Positions 26,398-33,401 of a DNA stretch of 64,000 nucleotides are shown piece by piece. How positions within the stretch are numbered: position 1 is the stretch's first letter; every line of letters starts with the position of its first letter. Both the position numbers and the translations under genes were made by a program. The DNA is taken from NCBI GenBank assembly GCA_045541475.1, contig JAZQJI010000041.1, positions 35,747-99,746 of the forward strand. Reading direction: 5' to 3'. Source of the DNA: RGIG3077 sp045541475. GTDB taxonomy: Bacteria; Bacillota; Clostridia; Oscillospirales; Ruminococcaceae. Under the pieces are notes generated by a model that saw nothing but the letters and a program-made list of their open reading frames with translations, was not told the DNA's origin and did not search any database.

Positions 26398-26982
26398 CTA
26401 TTTCTTTGATACAAACCAACCGAAAATACATCCAAAAAGGCCACCTATAATGTGTGCTAACTGCGATATATTGTCGCTTGTGAAAAGCCCATCGTAAATT
26501 TCGCCGCCCAAGTAAATGGCAGCAACGCAAATCAACGTAAGCGGAATTTTACCCTTTTGATAATTGGCAAACGAGCTTAATAAAATCAGCATAAATGCAA
26601 TGCCACTTGCACCGATAAGTCCGGTATCAAAAAACAAAATGTTAATAAGCCCCGTTGTTACCGCTGTTATAATTATCATTTCCAAAAGCTGTTTGCTTCC
26701 GTATTTTTCCTCAATCATCGGGCCGGCTAAAAGTATTATGGTAAAGTTAGATATATAGTGACTTATACTTGCGTGCCCCAAAACATAGGTAAAAAGCCTT
26801 ACATACATAAGCAAATCAGTGTATGAACTTTTATAGATTGTAAAGAATGTGCTGTTGGATTTTCCGTTTGTCAGTACATTAATCAGTAAAACTACAAGCG
26901 ATATCAGAGCGTAGCTTAAAATTACCGGCGAATTGTACTGAAAAACTATGGAAGGCGTTTTTTCGCCGCCATTGTTAGCCAT
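26398..26982 (-). CDS. Rhomboid-family intramembrane serine protease
   Basis: The 194-residue protein has six membrane segments and the rhomboid catalytic dyad: the serine in GLIGASGIAF (GxSG) and the histidine in LAHIIGGLFG. The upstream loop motif HASISHYISNF matches the HxxxxHxxxN segment of the oxyanion site. It cleaves membrane proteins within or near their transmembrane helix; the substrate is unknown. A consensus promoter (27029-27057) reads into it. Confidence 0.93.
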   Translation of the reverse strand: MANNGGEKTPSIVFQYNSPVILSYALISLVVLLINVLTNGKSNSTFFTIYKSSYTDLLMYVRLFTYVLGHASISHYISNFTIILLAGPMIEEKYGSKQLLEMIIITAVTTGLINILFFDTGLIGASGIAFMLILLSSFANYQKGKIPLTLICVAAIYLGGEIYDGLFTSDNISQLAHIIGGLFGCIFGWFVSKK

Positions 26983-27028
26983 AAAACCTTCTCCTACTAT
27001 GATTTTTTACAAAATATGTTACTATGAT

Positions 27029-27057
27029 ATTATAAAGCGAAAGTTAAAAAATGTCAA
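27029..27057 (-). promoter_or_regulatory. Consensus promoter of the rhomboid gene
   Basis: Minus strand TTGACA (27052-27057), 17-base spacer, TATAAT (27029-27034). Confidence 0.88.
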
Positions 27058-27153
27058 CACAATTTTTCTTTTGTCAAAATCAACAAAATAGATGCTGTGT
27101 GTTTGATAAATTACAGCATTTGAGCGAAACAGCGTTTTAAGCCTTTAAATCGC

Positions 27154-27182
27154 TTGACAAATACAAAAATGTAAAATATAAT
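27154..27182 (+). promoter_or_regulatory. Perfect consensus promoter before the structured RNA at 27.2 kb
   Basis: TTGACA (27154-27159), 17-base spacer, TATAAT (27177-27182); start expected near 27189. Confidence 0.9.
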
Positions 27183-27188
27183 TATATG

Positions 27189-27376
27189 TATTAATTTATA
27201 ACTTAGGAGAAAAAGTCCGATGTATGATATGCGTTTTTCCGTCGTGGAACTAACAGTCGTACGACTTATGGTGCTTGTGCCATAGGCCTTAGCTGTTGTG
27301 TTCTGAAAAGAGATTTACGCTATTATTTTGGAATGTTACGGTTAAAGGCAAAAATGTTGCTTTTAACTGTTTTTTT
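27189..27376 (+). ncRNA. Candidate structured RNA: attenuated leader (riboswitch-like) or 6S-like RNA
   Basis: A transcript from the promoter would be about 188 bases long to the end of an intrinsic terminator at 27341-27376. Its central part forms a stem GAAC.AACAG/CTGTTGTGTTC (27247-27256 with 27293-27303) enclosing a GTCGTACGAC palindrome and a hairpin TATGG...CCATA (27267-27284), then GGCCTTAG. Outside lie TTTTC/GAAAA, GCGT/ACGC and CCG/CGG, giving a rod with an open central part. Size, promoter, rod shape and the CCTTA..CTG segment after the apical hairpin recall 6S RNA. Its position just before an acyl-CoA ligase start suggests a cis-regulatory leader instead. No known riboswitch motif was recognised. 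Confidence 0.65.
27341..27376 (+). terminator. Intrinsic terminator just before the acyl-CoA ligase start
   Basis: GTTAAAGGCAA/TTGCTTTTAAC 11-bp stem (27341-27351 with 27357-27367, one G-T pair), extended by two pairs, then TTTTTTT (27370-27376). It lies 21 bases before the ATG, so transcription of the gene must read through it or start downstream. Confidence 0.85.
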
Positions 27377-27397
27377 ATTATTGAAAGGAAGTTTACT

Positions 27398-29065
27398 ATG
27401 CTGCTAAATCGTTACCTACCCCGCATTGAGTTTGATTCCTATGAGGATTTTAAGGCAAACTACAAAGTAAATGTGCCCGAAGATTTTAACTTTGGTTTTG
27501 ATATTGTTGATGAATGGGCAAGACTTGAGCCCGATAAAAAAGCTCTTGTGTGGGTTTCTGATAACGGCGAAGAAAGAACGTTTACTTTTACCGATATCTC
27601 AAAGCTTTCCAACAAAACCGCAAACTATTTCAAGAGTGTGGGAATTAAAAAAGGCAGCGTTGTTTTGCTGATTTTAAGAAGACGCTGGGAATATTGGGTT
27701 TGCGCTACTGCACTGCACAAAATAGGCGCAATATTGATCCCCGGCAATCTGCTTTTTACAACAAAGGATATTGTTTACAGAGGCAATGTTGCAGGTATTT
27801 CTGCGATAGTTTGCTGTGATGATGATTATATCTTGGGACAGGCTGAAGGTGCATTTGACCAGATACCCACTTTACACACTAAAATTTCTGTTGCTACCAA
27901 GCGTGAAGGGTGGACATATTTTGATGACGCCATCAAAGACTGTTCCGATGAATTTGCACGCCCCACAGGTGAAGAAGCTACAACTGCAAACGATACTATT
28001 TTAGTATATTTTACATCCGGTTCAACAGGTATGCCGAAGATGGTTTGCCATAATGCTGCGCATCCATTGGGACATATTGTAACGGCAAAATATTGGCAGC
28101 AGGTTCAAGAAAATAAGCTGCACATGAGCGTTACCGATTCGGGCTGGGCAAAATTCGGCTGGGGTAAAATTTACGGCCAATGGATTTGCGGCGCAGTAAT
28201 TTTCTGCTATGACTTTATCGGCAAGTTTAATCCTGCGCATTTGCTTGAAATCATCAGCAAGTATAAAATCACAACATTCTGTGCACCGCCTACTACATAT
28301 CGATTTATGCTTCAAGAAGATATCGCTTCGTATGATTTGTCCTCTATCGAAAATTTCTGTAACGCAGGTGAGCCGTTAAATCCTGAGGTTTTCAACCGCA
28401 TATACGAGATTACGGGCAAAAAGATGCGCGAAGGTTTTGGTCAGACAGAAGGTACCGTATTGCTTGCAAACTTCCCGTGGATAGACCCCGTGCCCGGTTC
28501 AATGGGCAAGCCTTCTCCGCTTTATGATATCAGACTTTATGATAACGAAGGCAATGTTTGCGCAGATGGTGACGAAGGCACAATTTTTGTTGATAATATT
28601 GATAAATACCACCCCACAGGACTTTTTACAGGATATTATAAAAACCCTGAATTAACTGAAGAAGTACTTGGTGGTACGGCTTATAATACAAGCGACGTTG
28701 CATGGCGCGATTCCAACGGATACTATTGGTTTGTTGGAAGAAACGATGATGTTATAAAATGTTCGGGCTACCGCATTGGGCCGTTTGAAGTTGAAAGCGC
28801 ATTGCTTACACACCCTGCAGTTGTCGAATCTGCAATAACAGGCGCGCCCGACCCCGTAAGAGGTCAGGTAGTTAAGGCGACCATTGTTCTTGCAAATGGC
28901 TACGAGCCTTCGCCTGAATTGACAAAAGAACTTCAAAACCACGTTAAAAAAGCCACTGCGCCTTATAAATATCCAAGAATTATCGAATATGTAAAGGAAT
29001 TACCCAAGACATTGGGCGGCAAGATAAAGCGCAAGGAAATCAGAGAACAAAATACTGATAAATGA
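27398..29065 (+). CDS. AMP-dependent acyl-CoA synthetase, MACS-like
   Basis: The 555-residue ATP-AMP ligase activates a carboxylic acid to its CoA thioester via an acyl-adenylate. The ANL-family motifs are intact: P-loop VYFTSGSTGMPKMV (about 204-217), the adenine-binding region REGFGQTEGTV, DVAWRDSNGYYWFVGRNDD and the C-terminal lysine region KTLGGKIKRKEIR. It resembles medium-chain acyl-CoA or acetyl-CoA-like ligases (MACS) more than long-chain FadD; the acid substrate cannot be told. I choose ATG 27398 with GAAAGGAAG upstream; codons before it fall in the structured leader. The fusion ligase gene begins 36 bases downstream. Confidence 0.92.
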   Translation: MLLNRYLPRIEFDSYEDFKANYKVNVPEDFNFGFDIVDEWARLEPDKKALVWVSDNGEERTFTFTDISKLSNKTANYFKSVGIKKGSVVLLILRRRWEYWVCATALHKIGAILIPGNLLFTTKDIVYRGNVAGISAIVCCDDDYILGQAEGAFDQIPTLHTKISVATKREGWTYFDDAIKDCSDEFARPTGEEATTANDTILVYFTSGSTGMPKMVCHNAAHPLGHIVTAKYWQQVQENKLHMSVTDSGWAKFGWGKIYGQWICGAVIFCYDFIGKFNPAHLLEIISKYKITTFCAPPTTYRFMLQEDIASYDLSSIENFCNAGEPLNPEVFNRIYEITGKKMREGFGQTEGTVLLANFPWIDPVPGSMGKPSPLYDIRLYDNEGNVCADGDEGTIFVDNIDKYHPTGLFTGYYKNPELTEEVLGGTAYNTSDVAWRDSNGYYWFVGRNDDVIKCSGYRIGPFEVESALLTHPAVVESAITGAPDPVRGQVVKATIVLANGYEPSPELTKELQNHVKKATAPYKYPRIIEYVKELPKTLGGKIKRKEIREQNTDK

Positions 29066-29101
29066 ATTTAATTAAGAATTTTTTTAAAGAGGTATGTGAT
29101 T

Positions 29102-31624
29102 ATGAAAATTTCATTTTCTACTCTGGCATGTCCTGATTTTTCATGGGTTGATATTTATTCCATGGCAAAGGACTTGTCCTTTAACGGCATCGAAATTCGC
29201 GGTATCGGCAACGAAATTTACGCTTACAGAGCAAAGCCGTTTTGTGATGCTCAAATTGAAAACACTGTTGCAAAGCTTAAAGCTTTGGAGCTTGAAGTGC
29301 CTTGTCTGGCATCAGGCTGCTGCCTTAAATATGAAAACGAGCTCGAAAAGAATGTTGCTGAGATAAGAGAATATGCTAAGCTTGCAAGCAAATTGGGTAC
29401 AAGATATATAAGAATACTTGGCGACCTTGAGCCTGCACCCGAGGGTGAAGTTGATGATGCGGTTGTTGAAAACGCATTGAGAGCACTTTTGCCCATTGCT
29501 GAAGAATATGACGTAACTTTGCTTGTTGAAACAAACGGCGTTTATGCTGATACTGCAAGATTGAGAGATCTTATCAAGCGTATTGACAGCCGCTATGTTG
29601 CAGCATTGTGGGATATGCACCACCCCTATCGTTACGCAAACGAAACACCTGAACAGACGGTTGCAAATCTGGGCAGCTATATTAAATATGTTCACATTAA
29701 AGACAGTGTTATAGAAAACGGCAAGACTGTTTACAAAATGTTCGGTGAAGGCGATATGCCCGTTGCTGAATTTATGAGCGCACTTAAATCAATCAAGTAT
29801 GAAGGCTATGTTTCTCTTGAATGGGTTAAGCGTTGGGCACCCGAACTTTGCGATGCAGGTATTGTTTTCCCGCAGTTTGCCGAGGCTATGCGTCCCTACC
29901 GCAGAATGCACAAGCACGCTTTGCAGGATAACAACAGAAAAACGGGCAAATATATATGGCCTAAGGAAAGACTTATAAACTATACTTTCCCCGATGTTCT
30001 TGACCGTGTTTGTGAGGAATTCCCCACACAGTACGCTTTCAGATATACCGAGCTTGATTACACAAGAACTTACCCTGAATTCAGAGAAGACGTTGACAAC
30101 TTTGCACGTTCGCTGCTTGCAATGGGTGTTAAAAAGGGCGACCATGTTGCAATTTGGGCAACAAACGTTCCGCAGTGGTATATCACTTTCTGGGCAACAA
30201 CAAAAATCGGTGCAGTACTTGTAACCGTTAATACAGAATACAGAAATCATGAAATTGAATATCTGCTGCGTCAGTCCGATACAAACGTTCTTGTAATGGT
30301 TGACGGCAAGAAGAATATTGACTATAACGAGATTATTCACACACTTTGTCCTGAGCTTGAAACCTGCGAGCCCGGCAAGCTTGTTTCCGCGAAATTCCCG
30401 TTCCTTAAAACGATTATTACTTGCCAAAGCAAGCAAACAGGTTGCTACACATGGGAAGAAGCTATAAAGCTTGGCGAAAATATCCCGATTGAAGCCGTTG
30501 AAGCTGTAAGAAAGACAATTTCTAAAGATGATGTCTGCAATATGCAGTACACATCGGGTACAACCGGTTTCCCCAAGGGCGTTATGCTTACACACTACAA
30601 TGTAGTTAACAACGGCAAGGCAATTGGCGACTGCATGGATCTTTCCACAGCGGATAGAATGATGATTCAGGTGCCCATGTTCCATTGCTTCGGCATGGTG
30701 CTTGCAATGACAGCCTCCATGACACACGGCACAACAATGTCACCTATAACTGCGTTCTCACCCAGAAAGGGTCTTGAATGTATCAACAAAGAAAAAATCA
30801 CCTGCTTCCATGGTGTACCTACAATGTTTATTGCAATGCTTTCTCACGAGAATTTTGACAAGACAGATTTTTCTCACATGAGAACAGGTATTATGGCAGG
30901 TTCGCCTTGTCCTATCAAGACAATGCAAGAGGTTATTGAAAAGATGAACATGGGTGAAATCTGCATAACCTACGGTCAGACAGAGGCAAGTCCTGCTACT
31001 ACAATGAGCAAGACAACCGATTCTATTGAAACACGTGTAAATACAGTTGGTGGACCTATCTTTGCTGTTGAATGTAAGATTGTTGACCCCGAAACCAACG
31101 AAGATTTGCCAGATAACGTAGATGGCGAATTTGTTGCGCGTGGATATAACATCATGAAGGGCTACTACAAAATGCCCGAAGCAACTGCAGCTGCAATTGA
31201 CAGCGATGGCTGGTTGCATACGGGTGACCTTGCAAGACGTTTGCCCGACGGCAACTATAAGATTACAGGCAGAATTAAGGATATGATTATCCGCGGCGGC
31301 GAGAATATTTACCCCAAGGAAATTGAAGATTTCATCTATACGCATGAAAAGGTTAAGGATGTTCAGGTTATCGGCGTGCCTGATGCTGACTACGGCGAGG
31401 AAATCATGGCTTGTGTAATCCTTAAAGAAGGCGAAACTTGCACCGAGGACGAAATTAAGCAGTATGTAAAGGACAACATGGCAAAGCATAAGGTTCCCAG
31501 ATACGTTGATTTTGTTGATTCTTTCCCGATGAATGCGGCAGGCAAAATCCTTAAGTACAAGATGCGTGAGCAGGCTGTTGACAAGCTTAATCTGCACAAG
31601 GCAAGCAAAATTGTAACAGCGTAA
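29102..31624 (+). CDS. Fusion of a sugar-isomerase-like TIM barrel with an acyl-CoA synthetase
   Basis: One open frame of 840 residues joins two enzymes. Residues 1 to about 275 are a xylose-isomerase-like TIM barrel with likely metal residues in LLVETNGVYADT (Glu), LWDMHHPYRY (Asp, His), KYVHIKDS (His) and YVSLEWVKR (Glu). After a short linker, residues about 290-840 are a FadD-like acyl-CoA ligase with YTSGTTGFPKGVML, ITYGQTEASP, GWLHTGDLAR and the catalytic lysine region AGKILKYKMRE. Both halves look intact. The unit probably handles a substrate that the barrel makes or modifies and the ligase activates to CoA, but that is inference. ATG 29102 follows AAAGAGG; the GTG two codons upstream is too close to it. 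Confidence 0.9.
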   Translation: MKISFSTLACPDFSWVDIYSMAKDLSFNGIEIRGIGNEIYAYRAKPFCDAQIENTVAKLKALELEVPCLASGCCLKYENELEKNVAEIREYAKLASKLGTRYIRILGDLEPAPEGEVDDAVVENALRALLPIAEEYDVTLLVETNGVYADTARLRDLIKRIDSRYVAALWDMHHPYRYANETPEQTVANLGSYIKYVHIKDSVIENGKTVYKMFGEGDMPVAEFMSALKSIKYEGYVSLEWVKRWAPELCDAGIVFPQFAEAMRPYRRMHKHALQDNNRKTGKYIWPKERLINYTFPDVLDRVCEEFPTQYAFRYTELDYTRTYPEFREDVDNFARSLLAMGVKKGDHVAIWATNVPQWYITFWATTKIGAVLVTVNTEYRNHEIEYLLRQSDTNVLVMVDGKKNIDYNEIIHTLCPELETCEPGKLVSAKFPFLKTIITCQSKQTGCYTWEEAIKLGENIPIEAVEAVRKTISKDDVCNMQYTSGTTGFPKGVMLTHYNVVNNGKAIGDCMDLSTADRMMIQVPMFHCFGMVLAMTASMTHGTTMSPITAFSPRKGLECINKEKITCFHGVPTMFIAMLSHENFDKTDFSHMRTGIMAGSPCPIKTMQEVIEKMNMGEICITYGQTEASPATTMSKTTDSIETRVNTVGGPIFAVECKIVDPETNEDLPDNVDGEFVARGYNIMKGYYKMPEATAAAIDSDGWLHTGDLARRLPDGNYKITGRIKDMIIRGGENIYPKEIEDFIYTHEKVKDVQVIGVPDADYGEEIMACVILKEGETCTEDEIKQYVKDNMAKHKVPRYVDFVDSFPMNAAGKILKYKMREQAVDKLNLHKASKIVTA

Positions 31625-31660
31625 TCAATGCTTTTGTCATAATATAATGATGATAAAAAT

Positions 31661-31693
31661 AAGAACCGTAAGTTTTTTAAACTTACGGTTCTT
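31661..31693. terminator. Bidirectional terminator, fusion gene / citrate synthase unit
   Basis: A perfect 15-bp stem AAGAACCGTAAGTTT/AAACTTACGGTTCTT with a 3-base loop, between convergent units. Confidence 0.85.
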
Positions 31694-31697
31694 TGTG

Positions 31698-31772
31698 TTA
31701 CATGCTTGTGTAACCTATAAAAAACGGAACGAGTAATGCAAGCAAAAAAGCCAAAAAGCTTGTTAAGTGCAT
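31698..31772 (-). CDS. Putative 24-residue hydrophobic peptide downstream of citrate synthase
   Basis: The frame encodes MHLTSFLAFLLALL and VPFFIGYTSM, a single membrane helix with almost no charge. AAAGGGAGGT (31781-31790) is a strong ribosome site 9 bases before the ATG. It lies 24 bases past the citrate synthase stop and directly before the shared terminator, so it would be the last cistron of that mRNA. I know no family for it. Its reality rests on the ribosome site and position; size alone would not support it. Confidence 0.45.
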   Translation of the reverse strand: MHLTSFLAFLLALLVPFFIGYTSM

Positions 31773-31796
31773 AGTGATAAACCTCCCTTTTTTGAT

Positions 31797-33164
31797 TTAT
31801 CTTTCGGAAAGAGGAATGTATGTTTCTTCGTCCTTGATGCTCTTATAAGCGGGACGAATAATCTTGCCTGCGTTGATTAATTCTTCTAAACGATGAGCCG
31901 ACCAACCGGAAATTCTTGCAATTGCAAAAATAGGTGTGTAAAGTTCAAGCGGTAAATCAAGCATGTGATATGCAAATCCGCTGTAAAAGTCAACGTTTGC
32001 ACTAACACCCTTGTAGATTTTCTTTTCGCTTGCAATAACCTGCGGTGCAAGCTCTTCAACCTTTGCGTAAAGTGCATATTCGTTTGTAAGACCTTTTTCT
32101 TCGGAAAGGTCATGAACAAATCCTTTGAACATTTTTGCTCTCGGATCAGAGATTGAATAAACTGCATGACCCATGCCATAGATAAGTCCGCTCTTGTCAA
32201 ATGCTTCTTTATGGAGCAGTTTTGCAAGATAATTTGTTATCTCTTCGTCGTCGTTCCAATCCTTTACATTGGCTTTAAGATCTTCAAACATCTTCATAAC
32301 CTTGATATTTGCGCCGCCGTGCTTAGGCCCTTTAAGCGAGCAAAGCGCTGCGGCTATTGCTGAGTAGGTATCCGTACCGGATGATGTAACAACGTGCGTT
32401 GTAAACGTGGAGTTGTTGCCGCCGCCGTGCTCGGCATGAAGAATAAGCGCCATATCCAGCACCTGAGCTTCAAGTTTGGAGAATTTACCGTCTTTTCTTA
32501 AAAGGTAAAGTATATTTTCGGCAGTGGACATATTCTTACCGGGCTGTTGTAGCAGCATACTGTCTTTGCCGGTATAAAAGTTGTATGCCTGATATCCGTA
32601 AACTGAAAGCAGCGGGAAAATTGCAATAAGACGCAGACACTGACGCAGAACGTTGGGTATTGATATATCATTTGCATTTTCATCATAAGAAAACAGCATT
32701 AAAACACAGCGTGCAAGTGTGTTCATCATATCATCGCTGGGTGCTTTCATTATAACGTCACGAATAAAGTTTTTGGGTAGTGTGCGATAATCATTAAGTA
32801 ACGATGAAAAATTTGCAAGTTCCTTTTTGTTTGGCAGTTTTCCAAACAAAAGCAGGTATGTTACTTCTTCAAAGCCAAAACGGTCATCTTGTTTTACGCC
32901 GTTTACAAGGTCTTCTATATTAATTCCGCGATAAAAAAGCTTGCCATCGCAAGGTACAGCTTTGCCATCAACAATTTTTTTCTGTCTGATTTCGCTGATT
33001 TCGGTAAGTCCTGTCAAAACGCCGTTGCCGTCAAGGTCACGCAAACCACGCTTTACATCATATTTTTTGTAAAGCTCAAGATCAATAGCCCCGTTGCTTT
33101 CGCATATTCTTGCAAGCTCTTCAATTTCGTGTGTTGTGTTTTTTGAATAAGGGTTTCTTTTCAT
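31797..33164 (-). CDS. Citrate synthase
   Basis: The 455-residue protein is a citrate/2-methylcitrate synthase of the form found in Clostridia, with a 50-residue N-terminal extension. Active-site segments are present: LHAEHGGGNNSTF, GPKHGGAN, YGMGHAVYSISDPR (catalytic His), NVDFYSGFAYH (catalytic Asp) and ARISGWSAHRLEE. It condenses acetyl-CoA or propionyl-CoA with oxaloacetate; which acyl-CoA is preferred cannot be told. GAAAGGAAGA precedes ATG 33162-33164. The convergent acyl-CoA ligases may supply its acyl-CoA substrate. Confidence 0.95.
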   Translation of the reverse strand: MKRNPYSKNTTHEIEELARICESNGAIDLELYKKYDVKRGLRDLDGNGVLTGLTEISEIRQKKIVDGKAVPCDGKLFYRGINIEDLVNGVKQDDRFGFEEVTYLLLFGKLPNKKELANFSSLLNDYRTLPKNFIRDVIMKAPSDDMMNTLARCVLMLFSYDENANDISIPNVLRQCLRLIAIFPLLSVYGYQAYNFYTGKDSMLLQQPGKNMSTAENILYLLRKDGKFSKLEAQVLDMALILHAEHGGGNNSTFTTHVVTSSGTDTYSAIAAALCSLKGPKHGGANIKVMKMFEDLKANVKDWNDDEEITNYLAKLLHKEAFDKSGLIYGMGHAVYSISDPRAKMFKGFVHDLSEEKGLTNEYALYAKVEELAPQVIASEKKIYKGVSANVDFYSGFAYHMLDLPLELYTPIFAIARISGWSAHRLEELINAGKIIRPAYKSIKDEETYIPLSER

Positions 33165-33245
33165 GTTTCATCTTCCTTTCTTTTCTTGATTTTTCTATAT
33201 ATTAAGTATTGTTTATCGTTTTGCGAGTAAATATCTCCACTTAAT

Positions 33246-33274
33246 ATAATACCTAAAATTACACTATATGTCAA
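33246..33274 (-). promoter_or_regulatory. Promoter of citrate synthase
   Basis: Minus strand TTGACA (33269-33274), 17-base spacer, TATTAT (33246-33251). Confidence 0.85.
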
Positions 33275-33333
33275 GCAAATTTAGGTTAAATTTTGTGCAA
33301 AATTTGTTGTTGTCATTAAAATTTTGTATTCTA

Positions 33334-33362
33334 TTGACAAATCATTGCTTTTAAGATAAAAT
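33334..33362 (+). promoter_or_regulatory. Promoter of the LRR lipoprotein gene
   Basis: TTGACA (33334-33339), 17-base spacer, TAAAAT (33357-33362). Confidence 0.8.
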
Positions 33363-33401
33363 TATAATGTCTATATATAAGTGAGAAAGGACAACATTTT
33401 T

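Larger units (their letters stand above)
26983..27397. other. Intergenic region rhomboid / acyl-CoA ligase
   Basis: The 415 bases hold two divergent consensus promoters and, on plus, the structured RNA and terminator. The part 27058-27153 shows nothing beyond AT-rich sequence. Confidence 0.7.

Noticed and set aside
29789..30727. 312-codon open frame antisense to the TIM-barrel/ligase fusion gene
   Set aside because: Composition typical of an antisense shadow (many Cys and His), no ribosome site, and the sense gene is certain. The similar 279-codon frame at 30758-31597 is rejected for the same reason.
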